Shown one piece after another: positions 26,179 to 35,232 of a stretch of 64,000 nucleotides of DNA (position 1 is its first letter; each line of letters starts with the position of its first letter). The stretch is from NCBI GenBank assembly GCA_016839245.1, contig JAEOUN010000095.1:1-64000 (forward strand), given 5' to 3'. This stretch comes from Candidatus Thorarchaeota archaeon. Lineage in GTDB: Archaea; Asgardarchaeota; Thorarchaeia; Thorarchaeales; Thorarchaeaceae. Both the position numbers and the translations under genes were made by a program. A model generated the notes under the pieces. That model was not told the DNA's origin. It did not search any database and saw only the letters and a list, made by a program, of their open reading frames with translations.

Positions 26179-27801
26179 GTGAAAACCCACCACAAGATGT
26201 TTAGTATTATTTTGATTAGTCTTATGCTATCTAGTTTCATTCCTCTCATGATTTCTCCTGCAGCTGCAGAATCTCAGGGAGGGTATGTTCCTGCAGATTT
26301 CACTTGGGAAACCTTTGACAAAAATATGAACGTGACAACCTTTGTTTCACCTGATGGGAGTAGGGATCAGCTTTGGCACTTTCTCAATAGTGCTCAGGAA
26401 AGCATCTATGTTGAAATATTCGGTATCAACAATCCCTACATACTTGATCTCATTCATGAACTGCATGATACAAAACCAAGCTTGGAAATGAAGTTCCTGA
26501 TTGGTTGGAATAGTATTGGTTATTACAGCCCAAATGACTATGTTGCCAACAATCTCACTTTGCTTGGATATCCTGTGAAATGGACAAGTGATACAGAATT
26601 CACATATGCTCATCAAAAGTTTGTAATTATTGACAATAAGACTACCATTATTCACTCTGGTAACTGGGCCAAGACAAGTTTTCCAGAGGATGGAATGGAT
26701 GCCAACCGTGAGTGGAGTATTGCTATGACTGATACTGATGTCACTCAATATTACAGAAATGTCTTTGACTATGATTGGGGTAATGGTATCGATTATGATC
26801 CTGGAACACATGGGACAGGGACCCCACTATCATACACTGAGACAAGTAGCACTTACTCACGACCATTTGCTGAGGCTGGTTATTTCTCAGGACAAATGAA
26901 GGTGACTCCAATCTTCAGTCCTGATACAAGCCTTCAAGCGATTCTATACATGATCAACTTGGCTCAAGTAACTCTTGATATCCAAATTCCATACTTTACA
27001 AATATCGGAGATGCTGGTGCAGTAGATCAAATTCTCAATGCAATAATTGCAGCAAAAGAGCGAGGTGTAACGGTTCGAATTATTACCGAAGAGGATTATG
27101 ATTACGAGCTGCTAATCGACATCTGTCAAGAACATGATATTCCAATAGTTTGGCAGGACACACATTGGTTTGCTGCTGAACACAATAAGGGTATCATTGT
27201 AGATGGTAGTGTTGTCTTCATTAGTAGTATCAATTATAGTGATGGCAGTATCACTGAGAATAGAGAAGCTGGTGTTATAATCGAGAATGCTGCGATAGCT
27301 CAGTGGTATTTGCAAGTCTATGATTATGATTGGGGCCTTGGAGATAATGATGTTATGAACAATGTCAATATCTACTGGGAACCAAATATTCCTACTAGTA
27401 GTCAGACTATAAATGTCACAGTATATGCACATAGTCTGTATTCTGCTGGTGTGACATCGGTTAGTCTTGGTGTCAAAATTGATAATGGCGTTTGGAATAA
27501 CTATTCTATTACAGCTAATGTATATGATTCAGCAGAAGCTGATCCCGAGAATTATTTCTATGAGATAACACCTCAGAGTGATGGAACCAATATTACAGTC
27601 CAAGCAACTGTTGTAGCTGGTGGTTCAACGTATGTCGGTGAGGAGATGGTCATCAGAGTTCGTGACTCTATATTACCTTCAACAACGACCACGACTACTA
27701 CGACCACTGTGAATACTGATTTGCTCATTGAATATGCACCATACATAATAATCGCAGTAGTCGCAGTGATTGCAGGAGCTTGTCTGAAGAAAAGAAAATA
27801 A
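26179..27801 (+). CDS. secreted, membrane-anchored phospholipase D-like protein
   Basis: The 540-residue product has a signal peptide (residues 1-30, ending SPAAAES). Two PLD catalytic HKD motifs are complete: H145-x-K147-x4-D152 and H335-x-K337-x4-D342. A beta-rich region (about 400-495), a threonine-rich stalk (about 501-511) and a C-terminal transmembrane helix with KKRK end follow. The two motifs in one chain form one active site, as in phospholipases D and PLD nucleases. The substrate outside the cell could be lipid or nucleic acid. GTG 26179 is favoured by a perfect GGAGG 7 nt upstream. A strong hairpin follows the gene. Confidence 0.88.
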   Translation: MKTHHKMFSIILISLMLSSFIPLMISPAAAESQGGYVPADFTWETFDKNMNVTTFVSPDGSRDQLWHFLNSAQESIYVEIFGINNPYILDLIHELHDTKPSLEMKFLIGWNSIGYYSPNDYVANNLTLLGYPVKWTSDTEFTYAHQKFVIIDNKTTIIHSGNWAKTSFPEDGMDANREWSIAMTDTDVTQYYRNVFDYDWGNGIDYDPGTHGTGTPLSYTETSSTYSRPFAEAGYFSGQMKVTPIFSPDTSLQAILYMINLAQVTLDIQIPYFTNIGDAGAVDQILNAIIAAKERGVTVRIITEEDYDYELLIDICQEHDIPIVWQDTHWFAAEHNKGIIVDGSVVFISSINYSDGSITENREAGVIIENAAIAQWYLQVYDYDWGLGDNDVMNNVNIYWEPNIPTSSQTINVTVYAHSLYSAGVTSVSLGVKIDNGVWNNYSITANVYDSAEADPENYFYEITPQSDGTNITVQATVVAGGSTYVGEEMVIRVRDSILPSTTTTTTTTTVNTDLLIEYAPYIIIAVVAVIAGACLKKRK

Positions 27802-27825
27802 TATTCAACACAGATTCATGCCCAT

Positions 27826-27857
27826 AGCCCCCTCTTTGGGGGCTGTTCATCTTTTTT
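27826..27857 (+). terminator. terminator of the phospholipase D-like gene
   Basis: AGCCCCC (27826-27832) pairs with GGGGGCT (27838-27844) around a TCTTT loop, followed by a T-rich run (about 27850-27857). It sits between two convergent genes and is symmetric enough to serve both strands. Confidence 0.75.
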
Positions 27858-28452
27858 ATGAATCAGAACTATCTGCCATTGCTGCAAATTTCAGACAGCT
27901 TTCTGCATCCTGTCTCTCACCCCGTTTATCGTGAAGTCCTGCAGCAATTCTATATGCTCTAGCAACAGCTGACCATTTCTCTTGAGCATCAAGACATAAG
28001 GCAAGGGCTTTCCACGTTTCTGGATTATCTGATTCGTACTTCAGGCCTTCATTATATGCATTTACTGCATCATCAATCCTAAGCAAACTCTCCAGTGCTC
28101 TTGCCTTTTTAATCCATAACTCAGCATTGTCTGGAATTACTTCAAGTCCCGATGCCGCAGCGGCATCTGCCTCATCAAACGAACCTATTGTAAGATATGC
28201 TTCTGCTTTATTGGAATATCCTCTATAATCCTTTGGAGCAATAGAAATCGCAAGATCAAATGCAATGATAGCCTCACTCTGTTCTCCTATATGTATGTGA
28301 GTAAGTCCCATTTCATTAAGCGCATCGAGATTCTCTGGTTGTAAGGAGAGAACCTGTCTGAAGGTTTCAATTGCTTTCTTATTATTTCCTTGCATGCGAA
28401 GAGTCCGTGCCTTACTAATCAATTGCTCAGCTGTTTGACCTTCTTGAGACAT
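27856..28452 (-). CDS. TPR-repeat protein
   Basis: The 198-residue product is almost entirely tetratricopeptide repeats, about four and a half units from residue 6 to 180. Examples are ALNEMGLTHIHIGEQSEAI and GYSNKAEAYLTIGSFDEAD. No other domain, signal or membrane segment. A protein-binding scaffold in the cytosol is likely. ATG 28452 begins the frame. It is divergent from an acidic membrane protein and convergent with the phospholipase D-like gene. Partner unknown. Confidence 0.8.
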   Translation of the reverse strand: MSQEGQTAEQLISKARTLRMQGNNKKAIETFRQVLSLQPENLDALNEMGLTHIHIGEQSEAIIAFDLAISIAPKDYRGYSNKAEAYLTIGSFDEADAAAASGLEVIPDNAELWIKKARALESLLRIDDAVNAYNEGLKYESDNPETWKALALCLDAQEKWSAVARAYRIAAGLHDKRGERQDAESCLKFAAMADSSDS

Positions 28453-28607
28453 ATTTTTTGTTGATGCCTAATCTGTTTTAATCATTCTTACGTTGAATAT
28501 CGAAATTATCGAAAAAAAAACTTCAAATGTCCGCTCATTGTTTCAGACAATAAGGATTTTAACGAGGCCTGCTTCTTTCCATGTATCCCTAAAATGAGGA
28601 AAATTGG

Positions 28608-29174
28608 ATGAATCACGACGATGATACTTTCTTCGAAGATGATGAAGAGGATTTAGAAGAAGAAACTTTTCCAGACGAAGATATTGAAGAACAGGAAGAA
28701 GAAGAGGTTGAAGAACACCTTGAAGCTCCTACTGAAGTTAGAACATACGAACCGACTACTGGGAGATTAGAGAGATTTCTCAAGGATCCGTGGTCTCCAC
28801 TTGTATTCGTTATCATGTTAATTGGTTTTGGTCTAGTATTGCTTACACCTCCTGCAATCTGGAATCCTTTCAGATATTTCATCCTGGCTGATTATTTCCT
28901 TATTATCATTGGAATTGTTGGAGTTGTCTTCTCACTCATCACATGGTCCCGTGCTGGAACACATCGTCTAAAATGGGCTGGACCCACAAATATTATCGTA
29001 GTGTTAGCTAGTGTATCGCTTGGTATTCTTGACTCCATTAGTTGGATTGTAAATGAAGTCGGTCTATTTCCAACCATTGAAACTTCACTACTTCCCCTGA
29101 GTTTCATGCTAGTAATATTCACAATGTACACTCTCTGGTTGGTTCAGAGAAGTCTAGATCCTGATCGACAATAG
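28608..29174 (+). CDS. acidic-tailed four-helix membrane protein
   Basis: The 188-residue protein opens with about 50 residues that are mostly Asp and Glu, a very acidic low-complexity tail. Four hydrophobic segments lie at about residues 64-82, 91-110, 121-142 and 158-180. The acidic tail should face the cytosol. Such tails can bind metal ions or basic proteins. No family is recognised. It precedes a MazG-like gene by 15 bp in the same direction, so the two probably share a transcript. Confidence 0.6.
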   Translation: MNHDDDTFFEDDEEDLEEETFPDEDIEEQEEEEVEEHLEAPTEVRTYEPTTGRLERFLKDPWSPLVFVIMLIGFGLVLLTPPAIWNPFRYFILADYFLIIIGIVGVVFSLITWSRAGTHRLKWAGPTNIIVVLASVSLGILDSISWIVNEVGLFPTIETSLLPLSFMLVIFTMYTLWLVQRSLDPDRQ

Positions 29175-29189
29175 GCTAGGGAATGAGAA

Positions 29190-29561
29190 ATGAATGAGCC
29201 ACCTCATACCTTAGAGGAACTCATTCAAATCATTAGAGAGTTTGTTAAGGAACGTGATTGGGAACAGTATAATCACCCTCTAAACTTAGCAATCTCAGCT
29301 TCAATTGAAGCAGGTGAACTTCTTGAGCTCTTTCAATGGAAGAATAAAGATGATGTTAATGAAGCACTTAAGGATGAAGAATTTCGGAATGCTCTTTCAT
29401 CTGAAATTGCAGATGTCTTAATCTATGTATTACGCGTTGCAGATACTGCTGGAATAGATCCTTTTGAAGCAATTCTAGAAAAGATGAAGCGGAATCGTGA
29501 GAAGTATCCTATTGATTATTGGAATGGACGTGCTCCAAGTCGATTCAATCATCCTGAGTGA
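29190..29561 (+). CDS. MazG-like nucleotide pyrophosphohydrolase
   Basis: The 123-residue protein matches the small dCTP-pyrophosphatase/MazG group. The metal-binding glutamates are visible as SIEAGELLELFQW (residues 38-50) and EIADVLIYVLR (69-79), spaced as in the family. It hydrolyses non-canonical or excess NTPs to monophosphates, sanitising the nucleotide pool. Short length and the terminal DYWNGR motif fit the RS21-C6/DCTPP1 type. It follows the acidic membrane protein by 15 bp. Its last 17 bases overlap the convergent nitrilase gene. Confidence 0.88.
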   Translation: MNEPPHTLEELIQIIREFVKERDWEQYNHPLNLAISASIEAGELLELFQWKNKDDVNEALKDEEFRNALSSEIADVLIYVLRVADTAGIDPFEAILEKMKRNREKYPIDYWNGRAPSRFNHPE

Positions 29562-30348
29562 GTCGGAAATAGAGCTTTGGTTTTCGATCCCTGATGACAT
29601 CATTTCGCTCTGTAATTGATTTGTCATCTGCAAGCGCTGGATCAATATCCGCGATTCGAATACCAATTTCCTCTGATGACATTCTCACAAGTCTATTTCC
29701 CTTTGGGTCCGTTATCTGAGATGCTCCTGCGAATTTGATATTTCGCTCTTCTCCTACCCTGTTCGCTGTTGCAGTGAAGACTCTATTTTCTATTGACCGT
29801 GTAATCATTGCATCCTGACAATATGGTAGAACCAAGTTTGCTGGATGCAAGAGAACTTGAGCTCCTTTCAGTGTAAGAATCCTCGCAATCTCTGGGAATG
29901 CCCAATCAAAACATATCATAATTCCGAACCTGTAATTTCTAAAGGAAATAACAGGTGGTTCATTTTTTCCTGGGAGAAACCAATCGCGTTCATTTAGAAA
30001 AAGATGTATCTTTCTATATGTCGTCAGATAGTTACCATTACTAAAGGCAACTGCAGAATTATAGAGACCTTTCTCAGTCTTTTCACATATGCCAGCAATG
30101 ATTAATTTGTCCTTCTTGGACCATTCGCAAAATTCTTGACACATCAGACCATTTGGGATGATCTCAGAAGAATTCATTGCTTCTTCTTTATTCTCAAATA
30201 CATACCCCGAATTAGTCAATTCAGGAAGAACAAGTACATCGGCATATGCTCTTTCTGCTTCTTCGAGAATGCTGTTCACTCTAACTAAGTTCTCATCCAC
30301 ATCTCCTACTTGAGGATTCAGTTGGCTTATTGCAAGTCGCAATGCCAC
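29545..30348 (-). CDS. carbon-nitrogen hydrolase (nitrilase family)
   Basis: The 267-residue protein has the complete nitrilase-family triad: E43 (LVLPELTNSGY), K113 (YRKIHLF) and C146 (FGIMICFDWAFPE). Members hydrolyse amides or nitriles, for example omega-amidases and N-carbamoyl amidases. The substrate is not readable. It is a soluble cytosolic enzyme of usual length. ATG 30348 is followed by RLAISQLNPQVGD, the classical start of the family. The next gene, MTA phosphorylase, lies 46 bp upstream on the same strand, so all three purine-related genes could be one operon. Confidence 0.9.
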   Translation of the reverse strand: MALRLAISQLNPQVGDVDENLVRVNSILEEAERAYADVLVLPELTNSGYVFENKEEAMNSSEIIPNGLMCQEFCEWSKKDKLIIAGICEKTEKGLYNSAVAFSNGNYLTTYRKIHLFLNERDWFLPGKNEPPVISFRNYRFGIMICFDWAFPEIARILTLKGAQVLLHPANLVLPYCQDAMITRSIENRVFTATANRVGEERNIKFAGASQITDPKGNRLVRMSSEEIGIRIADIDPALADDKSITERNDVIRDRKPKLYFRLTQDD

Positions 30349-30394
30349 TCACCTAGATTATCTAAACTAAGCTATGCTTTGACTTCTTCGGTAT

Positions 30395-31255
30395 CTAAAA
30401 GAGACCATGTTGCATTGAAGTCTGACATTCACATCCTGCTTCTTTTGGAATATGTGATATCATCTCAAAGGTGAGTTTTCGAACTCTGTCCACATTCTCC
30501 GCCATCGTTCGTAGAACTAATTCGTGTGTGACTACCTCTTCTCCATGAACATCATAATCAGTTGGCATACTAATGTTTACAAAGCAGATTCCTGCCTCTC
30601 GAGCGAGTGCAGCTTCTGGATATGCTGTCATTCCAATCACATCCCATCCTTGATTGTGATAGAACATGGATTCAGATCGTGTAGAGAATCGTGGTCCGTT
30701 GATACAGACATATGTTCCCTTTTCGTGTACTTTGTAATTCATCTTTGCCGCAGTTTCAACAGCAACTCGTCGCAGTTCAGGACAGAAGGGTTCAGCAAAG
30801 GTCAAATGAGCTATTGTGCCACCTTCGAAGAATGTATCCTTTCTCACTCCAAATGTCCTATCAAAGAGTTGGTCTGCGACTACAAATTCGCCAAGCTTAA
30901 TCTTATCTGGCTGAAGACTTCCAGCAGCCGCAGGACTCATCAACCTCCTTACTCCAAGCGCTTTCATCGCCCAGATATTCGCCCGATAATTGATTGCATG
31001 AGGTGGAATTGTATGACTGCGACCATGTCGAGCAAGAAAGGCAAACGACCGACCTTTCACAGTCCCAAGAATGAAATTATCAGAAGGTGCTCCATAAGGA
31101 GTGAAGATTTTAACCTCAATTGGATTTTCAATGACTCTTGAGTCGTAGTTACCACTACCTCCAAACATGCCAATCTCTATAGGAAGTAGTTCATTTAGTT
31201 CCTTAGTCTGACTTCGGTCAGTCGGTATTAGCGATAATTTTGCTTCAAATGCCAT
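30395..31255 (-). CDS. mtnP: S-methyl-5'-thioadenosine/purine phosphorylase
   Basis: This protein of 286 residues splits methylthioadenosine (or a purine nucleoside) with phosphate, feeding methionine and purine salvage. The family fingerprints are GMFGGSGNYD near the N-terminus, GRSHTIPPHAINYRANIW, INGPRFSTRSES, and MTAYPEAALAREA. The frame is open 102 bp further upstream, but ATG 31255 has a perfect AGGAGG 8 nt ahead and lies 13 bp after the previous stop, so it is the start. Whether it prefers methylthioadenosine, methylthioinosine or guanosine cannot be told. It is co-oriented with the phosphoribosyltransferase, a natural partner that recycles the freed base. Confidence 0.92.
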   Translation of the reverse strand: MAFEAKLSLIPTDRSQTKELNELLPIEIGMFGGSGNYDSRVIENPIEVKIFTPYGAPSDNFILGTVKGRSFAFLARHGRSHTIPPHAINYRANIWAMKALGVRRLMSPAAAGSLQPDKIKLGEFVVADQLFDRTFGVRKDTFFEGGTIAHLTFAEPFCPELRRVAVETAAKMNYKVHEKGTYVCINGPRFSTRSESMFYHNQGWDVIGMTAYPEAALAREAGICFVNISMPTDYDVHGEEVVTHELVLRTMAENVDRVRKLTFEMISHIPKEAGCECQTSMQHGLF

Positions 31256-31268
31256 ATGACTTACCCTC

Positions 31269-31934
31269 CTATTCTTTCTTTCTCCAAGCTTTATCCAAGG
31301 GATACACGATCTTTCCAAGGTATCCCATATGAGATTTGATTTTCGATAACTGATCATCAGCTAGGACGATATTGTTGTATTCACGAAGGTGTTTCTTGAG
31401 TTCTGCTGTGCTCAGTTCAGTAATCTTTTCTCCCTCAAAGATTTTGATAATGAGCGATGTTAAGTCCTCATAGAAATTCCATGGCCAGATCTCCCACGCC
31501 CAGGCTACCTCGACGCCAAAGTAATCTGGTACGAATTTTGAACCCGCAATATGCATGAGGGTAGCACTCTTGACTTCAGATGGTCCACAATCTTTTACAT
31601 GATTAACTGCCATAGTCAAGCTCTCTCCTGTATCCGTAATATCATCAACAACAAGGACCTTCTTTCCAACAACATCTGCAGTAAGAGGACAAGTGAGTTT
31701 CGCCTTGCCATCCTTCGTTGCTGTTATTCCCCAGTGATCAATCTTTACAGAATATAATTCTTTGACTCCGAGGAGGTCACAAGCAATCCGTGCAAAGACC
31801 CAACCACCGCGAGCGATTCCGACAACTACATCGGGTTTCCATCCCGATTCCTTTACTTTCCGCGCACTCTGATATGCATAATCGTAGATATCATCAAAGT
31901 CGAGTACATAACATAGCGGACCCTTTAGTTCCAT
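31269..31934 (-). CDS. purine phosphoribosyltransferase
   Basis: The 221-residue protein is a type I phosphoribosyltransferase. The PRPP-binding motif VLVVDDITDTGESL is at about residues 92-105. An early VVGIARGGW loop and the tail motif WEIWPW match archaeal xanthine/hypoxanthine-guanine enzymes. It converts a free purine base to the nucleotide. Together with the neighbouring phosphorylase, 13 bp downstream, it forms a purine salvage pair. ATG 31934 is the start. The exact base cannot be fixed from sequence. Confidence 0.88.
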   Translation of the reverse strand: MELKGPLCYVLDFDDIYDYAYQSARKVKESGWKPDVVVGIARGGWVFARIACDLLGVKELYSVKIDHWGITATKDGKAKLTCPLTADVVGKKVLVVDDITDTGESLTMAVNHVKDCGPSEVKSATLMHIAGSKFVPDYFGVEVAWAWEIWPWNFYEDLTSLIIKIFEGEKITELSTAELKKHLREYNNIVLADDQLSKIKSHMGYLGKIVYPLDKAWRKKE

Positions 31935-32009
31935 GACATTAAGTCACCATGTTTTTCTCCTAATGACACTGATAAAAGTATGACCCTCCATGATAATTAC
32001 TTCTAATTC

Positions 32010-32882
32010 TCAATTCTTTGGCATTTTTGAGGGATTTTCTCTACCAGATTTGAGGAGTATTAGCTTGAGAGAGTCGAACTCTCCTGGTCTATAGAGTAAC
32101 CTTGTTTCTAAAACATCTCCTCTTGCAACTCTCACAGGTTCATTTAATGGAATAAAGAGCTCTCTCCATCCATCTATCATATTTAGGACAATATCCTCAC
32201 ATAATCTGGCCTCAAACATTCCAACTAGGCCATGAACAATTCCATCTTCAAGAATTTTGAAAGAGATCTTCTTATCAACAACTGGATTTTTGTTAGGTAT
32301 AGTTAAATCAAATGAAGCAATTTCCGCTAGATCTGAGAGATCTCTATATTGTTCCTTTTCAGTTGTCTGCGGTACTCTGGGGAAAGAAAGTCCTTGAATC
32401 TCAAATCTATCCCAGAGAATTTCATTCTGAACCGGAACAACAAAGACTTGAACACTCTCAGGAATGATTTTTCCTCCGAACTTAAGCAGGTTCTCGACTG
32501 CATAGCTCGAAGCAGGAATTTGTTGTTCAATCAACATCATTGATGAAAGCATCTCACATAATATGACGTCAGCTAGCTCATCTGGTTTATATTCCATGAT
32601 ATTGGATGAAACGAACTTAATTTTATTTGCAACTCCATTATATCTTGCTGCTTTCTCAGCATATCGTAGAGACTCTTCGCTGATCTCAATAGCTGTCACT
32701 TTTGCTCCTTGTTTTGCGGCAAGAATAGATAATATTCCAGTCCCACAACCAATGTCAATTACGTAATCTTCAGGTTTTACATGCTTCTCAATAGCCATCG
32801 CAAATTTCGTGATTCTCTGCTTATGACTCAAAAGACTTGCAGCATGCAATAGTGAAAATGGTGTTGCATATTTCTTTGTCAT
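32010..32882 (-). CDS. PRMT-like class I methyltransferase
   Basis: The 290-residue protein has SAM motif I VIDIGCGTG (residues 41-49) and post-I AIEIS with acidic E66. Between strand 4 and the barrel it reads CEMLSSMMLIE, placing glutamates at 110 and 119, the same nine-residue spacing as the double-Glu loop of eukaryotic protein arginine methyltransferases. The C-terminal half is beta-rich like a PRMT barrel, and the THW-loop position reads DGW. Archaeal relatives are annotated as predicted RNA methylases (COG4076). The substrate could be arginine or RNA. No zinc or signal. It is monocistronic, 76 bp upstream of the phosphoribosyltransferase. Confidence 0.8.
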   Translation of the reverse strand: MTKKYATPFSLLHAASLLSHKQRITKFAMAIEKHVKPEDYVIDIGCGTGILSILAAKQGAKVTAIEISEESLRYAEKAARYNGVANKIKFVSSNIMEYKPDELADVILCEMLSSMMLIEQQIPASSYAVENLLKFGGKIIPESVQVFVVPVQNEILWDRFEIQGLSFPRVPQTTEKEQYRDLSDLAEIASFDLTIPNKNPVVDKKISFKILEDGIVHGLVGMFEARLCEDIVLNMIDGWRELFIPLNEPVRVARGDVLETRLLYRPGEFDSLKLILLKSGRENPSKMPKN

Positions 32883-32987
32883 TATTTTTCCTCTATCAAT
32901 GTCTACTTATAACTAGAATTGTGGTCAAAACTAGCCAGAAAAGATGTTTTTTGGTGACTAGAAGAAATCAAAGGAAGTCAATAAATC

Positions 32988-34148
32988 GTGTCGGATAGGA
33001 TCCTCGAAGCTGCAAGAAGGGCACTGGAAGAGGGCAGACCTATAGATGCGATTGCCGCACTAGAACCACTTGTTGAACAAGACAATGAGAATGTTGATGC
33101 TCTGGTAATTCTTGGAATGGCATATGTCCAAGCAGAAATCCCAGAGAAAGCAGTTGAAATTTTGGAGTTGGCAGATGAACAAGTAGAGCAGCACTGCGTG
33201 GTCGAGCTATTTCTAGGCCGAGCGCTTTGGGCACTTGGAAAAATGGCTTCTGCTGAAGATCATCTTCGTGAGGCTCTCCGTTTAGATTCTGATGAACCAG
33301 AACCTTGGATTGATCTAAGTCGTATTCTGTTTCAGAGTTGCGAATATCGTGAAGCTATGAAAGTATTAGATAACTCTCTCAAGAGATTTCCGGAGGACAT
33401 CAATCTCCTTTTTCTTCACTCTTTGGTTGCATATCGACTTGGAGACTTCACTCTCTCTACGTCACAATTAGCAAAATTACACAAGATTGCACCGAATCTG
33501 ATGACATGCATCTCTAATTATGCTTACATTCTATTGCTTCAGAAGCAAACCCAAAAAGCTCTTCCCTTTATCAGTTATGCGAACAATATAGATCCAGATG
33601 ATTACAGGTCAATATTATTAATGGGTGAACTCAATTATCAGTCTGGAGAATATGAAACTGCGATGGAGTGCTTTGGTAAGGTTCTGGATAAAGATCCAAT
33701 CAATAGCGAGGCTCTTGCGAAATTAGCAATTATATCAAAGCATCTTCACGATGATCGGTTATTTCGTGAATATCTAAGTAGAGCTGAGATGGAGCTTGGA
33801 AAAGATTCTGAATCTTGGAGATGTCTGTGTGATACATATTCTCAGTTAGATATGCCCACAGAATATATTGACTGCTTATACAGATGGACTAAGGCTGATA
33901 AAAATGCTGCAGCTCCTTGGGTGATATTAGCGTCCGAGTATTATCGAAGGAGCGATATCGAACAATCAGAAAAGGCTTGGAAAGAGGTCTTTCGATTAAG
34001 AGGTTATGTCAAAATTCGCTGTCCTGAATGTAAGACTGAGTACAGGTTACCATACGATGAATCGAAAGGATTTGATATAAAAGATGATATCCGATGTGAT
34101 ACCTGTAAAAATAAAATTCCCATGCCTGATGCCTTAGCCATAGATTAG
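32988..34148 (+). CDS. TPR protein with C-terminal zinc ribbon
   Basis: The 386-residue product has about eight TPRs (residues 1-340) followed by a zinc ribbon near the C-terminus: CPEC (about 345-348) and CDTC (about 372-375). TPR landmarks include ALVILGMAYVQAEIPEKAVE and ALWALGKMASAEDHLREAL. The two parts suggest a scaffold that also binds nucleic acid or protein. The frame starts at GTG 32988. No signal peptide. It precedes the NUDIX gene by 6 bp, so the two probably share a transcript. It is divergent from the PRMT-like gene. Confidence 0.8.
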   Translation: MSDRILEAARRALEEGRPIDAIAALEPLVEQDNENVDALVILGMAYVQAEIPEKAVEILELADEQVEQHCVVELFLGRALWALGKMASAEDHLREALRLDSDEPEPWIDLSRILFQSCEYREAMKVLDNSLKRFPEDINLLFLHSLVAYRLGDFTLSTSQLAKLHKIAPNLMTCISNYAYILLLQKQTQKALPFISYANNIDPDDYRSILLMGELNYQSGEYETAMECFGKVLDKDPINSEALAKLAIISKHLHDDRLFREYLSRAEMELGKDSESWRCLCDTYSQLDMPTEYIDCLYRWTKADKNAAAPWVILASEYYRRSDIEQSEKAWKEVFRLRGYVKIRCPECKTEYRLPYDESKGFDIKDDIRCDTCKNKIPMPDALAID

Positions 34149-34154
34149 TGAATC

Positions 34155-34616
34155 GTGATAGCAATGGTCAACCGTCAATATCCTACGCATCCCATTCCTG
34201 GTGTTGGAGCTGTTGTTGCCAGTTCACATGGAATTCTTCTCGCCAGAAGAGATAAAGGTCCAGGAACCGGTCTCTGGAGTATTCCAGGAGGTGGCGTTGA
34301 GCTCGGCGAAACCCAAGAAGATGCTGTTGTTCGAGAAGTATTTGAAGAAACTGGAGTGAAATGCAAGGTCTTAGAACTAATCAGTACTGCCGATCTTATC
34401 ACTCCTGATGAACAGGGGAAAATCGAGTTTCATTTCATCTTGAACTACTATCTTGCTCAGGCAATAACTGATGTGACGCGACCTGAAACAATTGATGGCG
34501 AAGTCGGTTGGTTTCATCCTGACGACCTGCCTACTGATATAGCAAGTGAGGAAATTAAAAGACTTCTTCAATTAGCGGATTCTCGTATTAGACTTCTCAT
34601 GAATGTTGATATGTAA
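34155..34616 (+). CDS. NUDIX hydrolase
   Basis: The 153-residue protein carries a complete Nudix box, GX5EX7REVXEEXGV, reading GGGVELGETQEDAVVREVFE and then ETGV, just after residues 35-40. It hydrolyses nucleoside diphosphate-linked compounds such as ADP-ribose or oxidised nucleotides. The N-terminus HPIPGVGAVVA is typical of the ADP-ribose/NADH-type group. GTG 34155 opens the frame; ATG 34164 is an alternative start, three codons later. It follows the TPR-zinc-ribbon gene closely. Confidence 0.9.
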   Translation: MIAMVNRQYPTHPIPGVGAVVASSHGILLARRDKGPGTGLWSIPGGGVELGETQEDAVVREVFEETGVKCKVLELISTADLITPDEQGKIEFHFILNYYLAQAITDVTRPETIDGEVGWFHPDDLPTDIASEEIKRLLQLADSRIRLLMNVDM

Positions 34617-34713
34617 TGATTTTCTAACCCAAAATTGCTAAGACATATAAGAAACTCCGTGTTCGATAATTATACAATGATTATTCTTTCAATAAAAGGA
34701 TGTGTAGATTTCA

Positions 34714-35184
34714 ATGTTTAGAACTTTGATGGCACTTCTCATCGCATTAGTAGTTGCTGTATTAATTGGAGCTTTCCAGATTCTTAATCTATCTTGGGAA
34801 ATTATCCAAGATCAAATAATCAATGCACCATCTATTACTGATGCCCTTGCAACAAGAGGTGCTGCACTATTTGGTGCACTAATTGTGCCTTATAGTGCTG
34901 CTACTGGCGCAACACCAATCTATTCTCCATTAATAGCATTGGGCGTTGCTGGTTTCATTGCCGGTTTGATTTCTAAGAGTGGCGTCCGAATGCTCTTTGT
35001 ATCAATCATTGCTCTTGTATTGTTCTTCGTCGGTTACTTTGTTCTCAATAGCATTGGCGGAATCACTGATTTCACTGCAATGTTTGCTATAGCTCGAACG
35101 ATGGTAATAGATCTAGGTGTAGCTTTTGCACTACTCTTTATCCCTGGGATAATTGGAGCATCTCTAACTGCAGAAGACTACTAG
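34714..35184 (+). CDS. four-helix membrane protein
   Basis: The 156-residue protein has four hydrophobic segments (about 3-25, 62-85, 92-110, 125-150) rich in Gly, Ala, Ile and Val. No polar motif or family is recognised. A GGATGTG purine-rich segment precedes ATG 34714 at a workable distance. A TATA-like ACATATAAG about 70 bp upstream could be its promoter. A strong GGGGG/CCCCC hairpin follows. Confidence 0.6.
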   Translation: MFRTLMALLIALVVAVLIGAFQILNLSWEIIQDQIINAPSITDALATRGAALFGALIVPYSAATGATPIYSPLIALGVAGFIAGLISKSGVRMLFVSIIALVLFFVGYFVLNSIGGITDFTAMFAIARTMVIDLGVAFALLFIPGIIGASLTAEDY

Positions 35185-35204
35185 AATCTATTAATCAGCT
35201 AACT

Positions 35205-35232
35205 TGGGGGTATTCACCCCCATAGTTTATTT
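35205..35232 (+). terminator. terminator between convergent genes
   Basis: GGGGGT (35206-35211) pairs with ACCCCC (35216-35221), four-nt loop, then a TTTATTTTT run. It follows the four-helix membrane protein and sits before the stop of the minus-strand DHH gene, so it may serve both. Confidence 0.7.
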
